Assembly: GCF_030718205.1 (NCBI RefSeq)
Contig: NZ_JAUZQF010000023.1
Location: forward strand, 146,100 to 210,099
DNA: 64,000 nt
Direction: 5' to 3'
Source of the DNA: Nonomuraea turcica
GTDB taxonomy: Bacteria > Actinomycetota > Actinomycetes > Streptosporangiales > Streptosporangiaceae
This document shows positions 61,227 to 64,000 of the stretch, one piece after another. Both the position numbers and the translations under genes were made by a program. The notes beneath the pieces are model-generated. The model was not told the DNA's origin and did not search any database. It saw only the letters and a list, made by a program, of their open reading frames with translations. The stretch's first letter is position 1. Every line of letters begins with the position of its first letter.

Positions 61227-61631
61227 TCAGTACCAATGGTGGGATTGGAAGTGCGCCCACGCGCGACACGGCGTGCCGTACCGCTTCTTGATGTAGGACA
61301 GGCCCCACTTGATCTGGGTGCGGGGGTTGGTCCGCCAGTCGCGGCCCGATGAGGCCATCTTGTGGGCGGGGAGCGCCTGCGGGATGCCGTAGGCGCCGGA
61401 CGAGCGGTTGCCCGCCCGGTGATTCCAGCCGCTCTCACGGGCCCAGAGCTTCTCCAAGCACCTGAACTGGGCCTTGTTCCAGCCGCGCGCCGCCACCAGG
61501 GGCTTGGCGATCGACTTGTTCCTGCTGCTCGCGCTCGTCTGGGAGCTCTGTGCCTGTGCGGCCGAGGCGCCGCCTGCCGCCACGAGCGTGGCGGTCAGGA
61601 CCAGGACGCCGGTACGGCGGAGCATGGGCAT
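61227..61631 (-). CDS. Secreted transglycosylase-like protein (paralogue)
   Basis: 134 residues. Signal peptide (MPMLRRTGVLVLTATLVAAG then ASAAQAQ), short Ser-rich linker, and the same domain as the previous gene: FRCLEKLWARESGWNHRAG with catalytic Glu, GAYGIPQALPAHKM, IKWGLSYIKKRYG, ending H-x-W-Y. GAAAGGGAA precedes ATG 61631. It lacks the long leader of its sister, so the two copies may be controlled differently. Confidence 0.82.
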   Translation of the reverse strand: MPMLRRTGVLVLTATLVAAGGASAAQAQSSQTSASSRNKSIAKPLVAARGWNKAQFRCLEKLWARESGWNHRAGNRSSGAYGIPQALPAHKMASSGRDWRTNPRTQIKWGLSYIKKRYGTPCRAWAHFQSHHWY

Positions 61632-61817
61632 GCGGGTTCCCTTTCGAAGGGGGACATGGACCGCGCCACCCTGCCCGAAAGGATCCCTTTACAGGGAATT
61701 GACCATGAAAATGAAGATCGTCAGTAAAGATTCGATATATAGCTGTTTCTGGGGTTTTGCCCGATAAATGTGGTCTGCGTCTCATTTTCGGCGCAACTCG
61801 TTCTGTAAGGTCTTCTC
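61632..61817. other. A/T-richer divergent promoter region
   Basis: Between the transglycosylase and gpx genes. It is notably A/T-rich for the window (61700-61760) and should hold both promoters. No exact consensus pair stands out. Confidence 0.4.
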
Positions 61818-62303
61818 ATGACCCTTAGCGAGATCCCTCTCCGCACCCTCACGGACGCTCCGACCACCCTGGCCGAGCTGACGGCCGGCAAGGCCGCCCT
61901 CATCGTGAACGTCGCCTCCCGCTGCGGCCTCACCCCGCAGTACGCAGGCCTGGTCAAGCTGCAGGAACAGTACGGCCCGCGCGGCTTCACCGTGATCGGC
62001 GTCCCGTGCAACCAGTTCGCCGGCCAGGAGCCCGGTTCGCCGGAGGAGATCCAGGAGTTCTGCTCGACGACGTACGGCGTGGACTTCCCGCTCCTGGAGA
62101 AGACCGACGTCAACGGTCCGGATCGGCACCCGCTGTACGCCGAGCTGACGAGCGTCCCGGACGCGGACGGCGAGGCCGGCGACATCCAGTGGAACTTCGA
62201 GAAGTTCCTGGTGGACGGGGAGGGCAACGTGGTGGGTCGCTTCCGCCCCCGCACCACCCCCGAGGACCCCTCCATCACCTCGGCCATCGAAAAAATCCTC
62301 TAG
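61818..62303 (+). CDS. Glutathione peroxidase family (thiol-dependent)
   Basis: 161 residues. The catalytic tetrad is Cys36 (VASRCGLTPQY), Gln70 (FAGQEPG), Trp125 and Asn126 (IQWNFEKFLV). Cys64 and Cys82 are in place for a resolving cysteine, so it is likely a thioredoxin-dependent peroxidase, as bacterial members usually are. Cys replaces selenocysteine. Cytoplasmic detoxification of peroxides. A fragment of its 3' part recurs at 63660. Confidence 0.92.
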   Translation: MTLSEIPLRTLTDAPTTLAELTAGKAALIVNVASRCGLTPQYAGLVKLQEQYGPRGFTVIGVPCNQFAGQEPGSPEEIQEFCSTTYGVDFPLLEKTDVNGPDRHPLYAELTSVPDADGEAGDIQWNFEKFLVDGEGNVVGRFRPRTTPEDPSITSAIEKIL

Positions 62304-62359
62304 CCGAAACGCTACCTGGGCGATGGAGTCCGGGGGCTGCGCCCAACTCTCGTCGGTGC

Positions 62360-62549
62360 TGCCATACGCATCACGTACTGGCCACCCCGAACCGCACGGC
62401 GGTTCTGCTGACAGTCTTCCGCAAGACGAGAATGCGGGAAGACGCCGAGATCAGGCGCGACAAACTCGCTCCAAGTCTGCGAGGCCGAACACGGTCCGGC
62501 ACACGAGGAATTCATCCGCGCCATTGATGAAGGAGAGGTGGAGCAATGA
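62360..62549 (+). pseudogene. Decayed HigB/Gp49-type toxin
   Basis: Only the C-terminal part remains. RTAVLLTVFRKTRMREDAEI is the hallmark of phage-derived Gp49/RelE-like toxins, and the expected continuation CEAEHGPAHEEFIRAIDEGE appears in another frame. The frame changes near 62456-62462 (net equal to a 2-base deletion), so the gene is broken. Its TGA overlaps the antitoxin ATG at 62546, as in an intact pair. Confidence 0.65.
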
Positions 62550-62688
62550 GCCACAGCCGCTGGAAGACCCTGCGCGAACACAAGCTTGCCGACGGTTTCA
62601 CCGAGCCGGAGGACGTGATCGAGGTCCGTTGAGAGATCCGGCTGTCCATGGCTCTGGCGAAGGCCGTGTACGACCGGCGCACCGAACT
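62511..62688 (+). repeat. Direct repeat copy 1 (178 bp)
   Basis: Over 85% identical by eye to 63699-63875. It covers the last codons of the toxin and the first half of the antitoxin. The two copies differ by one base in length. Confidence 0.75.
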
Positions 62689-62815
62689 CGGGCTCACGCA
62701 GGCTGAACTGGCCGATCGTGCGGGACTCAGCCAGGCGAAGATCTCTCGCATTGAGGGCTCCGACACCGTCCCCCACTGGACACCGTACCGACGCTGCATG
62801 AGAGCCCATCACTGA
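62546..62815 (+). pseudogene. Decayed XRE-family antitoxin, copy 1
   Basis: An HTH antitoxin with ATG 62546 and GGAGAGGTGGAG upstream. It reads SRWKTLREHKLADGFTEP, then an in-frame TGA (62630-62632). The frame then continues ALAKAVYDRRTELGLTQAEL and LADRAGLSQAKISRIEG, a clear helix-turn-helix, and is frameshifted again near 62770. The premature stop and second lesion make it a pseudogene, though a shorter protein from ATG 62648 is conceivable. Confidence 0.65.
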
Positions 62816-62999
62816 AGGAGCGGGGCTGGTCACCTGCCCGCCCGGTTGGTCGGCACGCTTGCCTGCGGATCTTGAAGATCAGCACGACCTGGACCTGGAA
62901 GAATGCCTTCCTCACCTGCTGGCAGCGTCCGTGCGCCGGCTGACCAGCCTCCACATGCCCCGCCAAGCCAGAAAGGAGGGATCGTGGGGCTGGCAAGCG
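62816..62999. other. Stretch without a recognised gene
   Basis: Between the antitoxin pseudogene and the 149-aa gene. Frames are short; a coding-like piece reads ECLPHLLAASVRRLTSLH, but no start or family supports it. Confidence 0.4.
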
Positions 63000-63449
63000 T
63001 CACAGCGCGAACGGCCGATAGGCGAGCGCCTTGTCGACGATCCGCTCCGCTGAATCATCTTCGTCGTCGGGCTTTACAAATAGCAGTTCCCCTATGTTGG
63101 GGTGTGGCACATTCGCGTCGAACAGCTCTTGATAATAATCCGCGTCCTCGTCGCCGTCCATCATAAGCTGCACGATCTCGATAAGATCATCTCTGGTTAT
63201 AACCGGGACCTTCTCAGGTGTACGTCGTGCGGCTTGCCGGGCAAAGTCTTCCGCGTCCCATGCCTGCCAGTATTTCCTGAAATCTGTAATGTCATAGTGT
63301 CGGCCGGTGAGCTTAGTAAACTCGTCGACAGCCCACCCGACATCCTCGCCCCGCTCGATGGCGTTTGCGATTTCGCCAATCATCGTAGCCAAGCGGGCAA
63401 GGAAGCCAGGATTGATCGCCGGTGCGCGCAACTCTGGCCTTAGGGTCAT
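63000..63449 (-). CDS. Bacteriocin-immunity-like protein
   Basis: 149 residues from ATG 63449 (GGAG eight bases upstream). Acidic and soluble. The C-terminal half, DLIEIVQLMMDGDEDADYYQ then NVPHPNIGELLF, follows the helical pattern of colicin/bacteriocin E-type immunity proteins, which bind and block nuclease toxins. The DNA is markedly less G/C-rich than the window. No toxin gene is visible beside it, so it would be an orphan. It lies between the two direct repeats, suggesting insertion. Confidence 0.55.
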   Translation of the reverse strand: MTLRPELRAPAINPGFLARLATMIGEIANAIERGEDVGWAVDEFTKLTGRHYDITDFRKYWQAWDAEDFARQAARRTPEKVPVITRDDLIEIVQLMMDGDEDADYYQELFDANVPHPNIGELLFVKPDDEDDSAERIVDKALAYRPFAL

Positions 63450-63659
63450 GCTCCACACTCCTATCAGCCGCTGCGAGCGATGGCCTGGGTTCCCATGCAG
63501 GTGAGACGTTCAGCTCGCCCGCGCACGCGGTAAGGGGCTGCCCCGGCCGGTAGGGGCTGTGCCCCGCGAGCGCGACGGGTTGTGTCTCCACACTCGCCGC
63601 CGGGGCGCCGTTCGTGATCTACCATGCCGTCCCGATCGTCACATGAGACTCGAGTCCTG
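63450..63659. other. Intergenic stretch, no gene seen
   Basis: Upstream region of the 149-aa gene, with short G/C hairpin-like runs near 63530-63565. No coding frame with a supporting start. Confidence 0.4.
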
Positions 63660-63697
63660 TGGAACTTCAAGAAGTTCCTCGTGCACCGGGCGGGCAA
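63660..63697 (+). pseudogene. Glutathione peroxidase fragment
   Basis: 38 bp that encode WNFKKFLVHRAGK match 62190-62227 of the intact gpx gene (WNFEKFLVDGEGN). It joins directly to the repeat at 63699, although 283 bp separate the same elements in the first copy. Confidence 0.55.
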
Positions 63698-63698
63698 G

Positions 63699-63875
63699 TT
63701 CATCCGCGCCATTGAGGAAGGAGAAGTGGAGCAATGAGCCAACGCCGCTGGAAGACCCCGCGCGAACGCAAGCCTGCCGACGGTTTCACCGAGCCGGAGG
63801 ACGTGATCGAGGCCGTCGAGAGATCCGGCTGCTTATGGCTCTGGCGAAGGCCGTGTACGACCGGCGCACCGAACT
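63699..63875 (+). repeat. Direct repeat copy 2 (177 bp)
   Basis: Counterpart of 62511-62688. The missing base falls near 63808-63816, in the antitoxin frame. Confidence 0.75.
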
Positions 63876-63892
63876 GTGCCGTGACACGTTAG
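63734..63892 (+). pseudogene. Decayed XRE-family antitoxin, copy 2
   Basis: Starts MSQRRWKTPRERKPADGF from ATG 63734 but is frameshifted after DVIEAV, near 63812, ending at a TAG (63890-63892). The helix-turn-helix seen in copy 1 is missing. A different lesion from copy 1, so both decayed independently. Confidence 0.6.
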
Positions 63893-64000
63893 TTGGAACC
63901 GAGGCGTTGTCGTGAGCTGTGGTTCTGGCTTTCCGGGACATGGTTGTTGAACATAGCGGGTCACGCTACTTGGCACCGATGACGAGTTGCCACGACTGTT
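63893..64000. other. Right edge, no assignable gene
   Basis: A short stretch of lower GC with no supportable start. A frame reading VTLLGTDDELPRL runs off the edge and could belong to a gene outside the window. Confidence 0.3.

Noticed and set aside
63893..64000. Start of a transposase at the right edge
   Set aside because: The frame is too short to recognise any family.

Overview
The window is about 70% GC with strong GC3 bias, GTG/TTG starts next to purine-rich ribosome binding sites, many ATGA/GTGA stop-start overlaps, and gene families typical of Actinobacteria (SseB-like, DUF418, DUF202, prepilin peptidase beside aroC, [4Fe-4S] DinG-like helicase). It fits a mycelial actinomycete of the Streptosporangiaceae/Nonomuraea type. 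That placement is inference; no rRNA or other diagnostic marker is present. No tRNA, rRNA, CRISPR array or intact insertion sequence was seen.

Layout. 1-1711: permease and ATPase of an SsuBC/TauBC-type importer. 1769-5730: two paralogous secreted beta-propeller proteins, convergent, with overlapping stop codons. 5801-9811: phosphoglycerate-mutase-like phosphatase, P-loop kinase, CoA-transferase and a fused carboxyltransferase. 9808-12284: ECF-type sigma factor coupled to a large membrane-anchored partner. 12318-17815: two small unknowns around a three-armed RNA hairpin, a nitrilase, a DUF418 membrane protein, a secreted tripeptidyl-aminopeptidase-like hydrolase and a class I aminotransferase. 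17793-19438: TetR gene and aldo/keto reductase, divergent over a promoter with two matching palindromes. 19522-20099: toxin-antitoxin pair (RHH-like antitoxin, Doc/Fic toxin) with an upstream palindrome. 20105-22310: tandem pair of FUSC-type exporters. 22354-28545: hydrolase, then a two-component system followed by a lipoprotein, adaptor, ATPase and FtsX-like permease (MacAB-type exporter). 28640-30916: cyanurate/barbiturate hydrolase, then a PadR regulator coupled to a small SpoT-like HD hydrolase. 30928-36190: SseB-like protein, prepilin peptidase and the shikimate block aroC-aroK-aroB-aroQ, ending in a GDSL hydrolase.

36191-42056: 18-bp tandem repeat, Fe-S helicase, Pro/Gln-rich protein, CPA1 antiporter, UBP zinc-finger protein. 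42077-48760: a six-gene transport operon (two ATPases, acyl-CoA ligase, two permeases, lipoprotein receptor) closed by a strong hairpin. 48802-49254: gene debris. 49255-52367: class A beta-lactamase and class A PBP in one operon, with a long palindrome upstream. 52482-54210: small membrane, lipoprotein and zinc proteins. 54314-57939: heterodimeric ABC exporter. 58085-60430: deaminase, ferritin-like di-iron protein and a divergent TetR gene with two identical-type operators. 60434-61631: two paralogous secreted transglycosylase-like proteins, one behind a structured leader. 61818-64000: glutathione peroxidase followed by decayed toxin-antitoxin copies, a duplicated gpx fragment and a lower-GC gene resembling bacteriocin immunity proteins. 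This last stretch is the most mobile-looking part of the window.

Genes are mostly short operons with visible local switches. The best candidates for new biology are the two TetR operator pairs, the three-armed hairpin at 12705-12786, the structured leader at 60893-61130, the PadR/alarmone-hydrolase operon, the transport operon with embedded acyl-CoA ligase, and the scarred toxin/immunity island at the right end.
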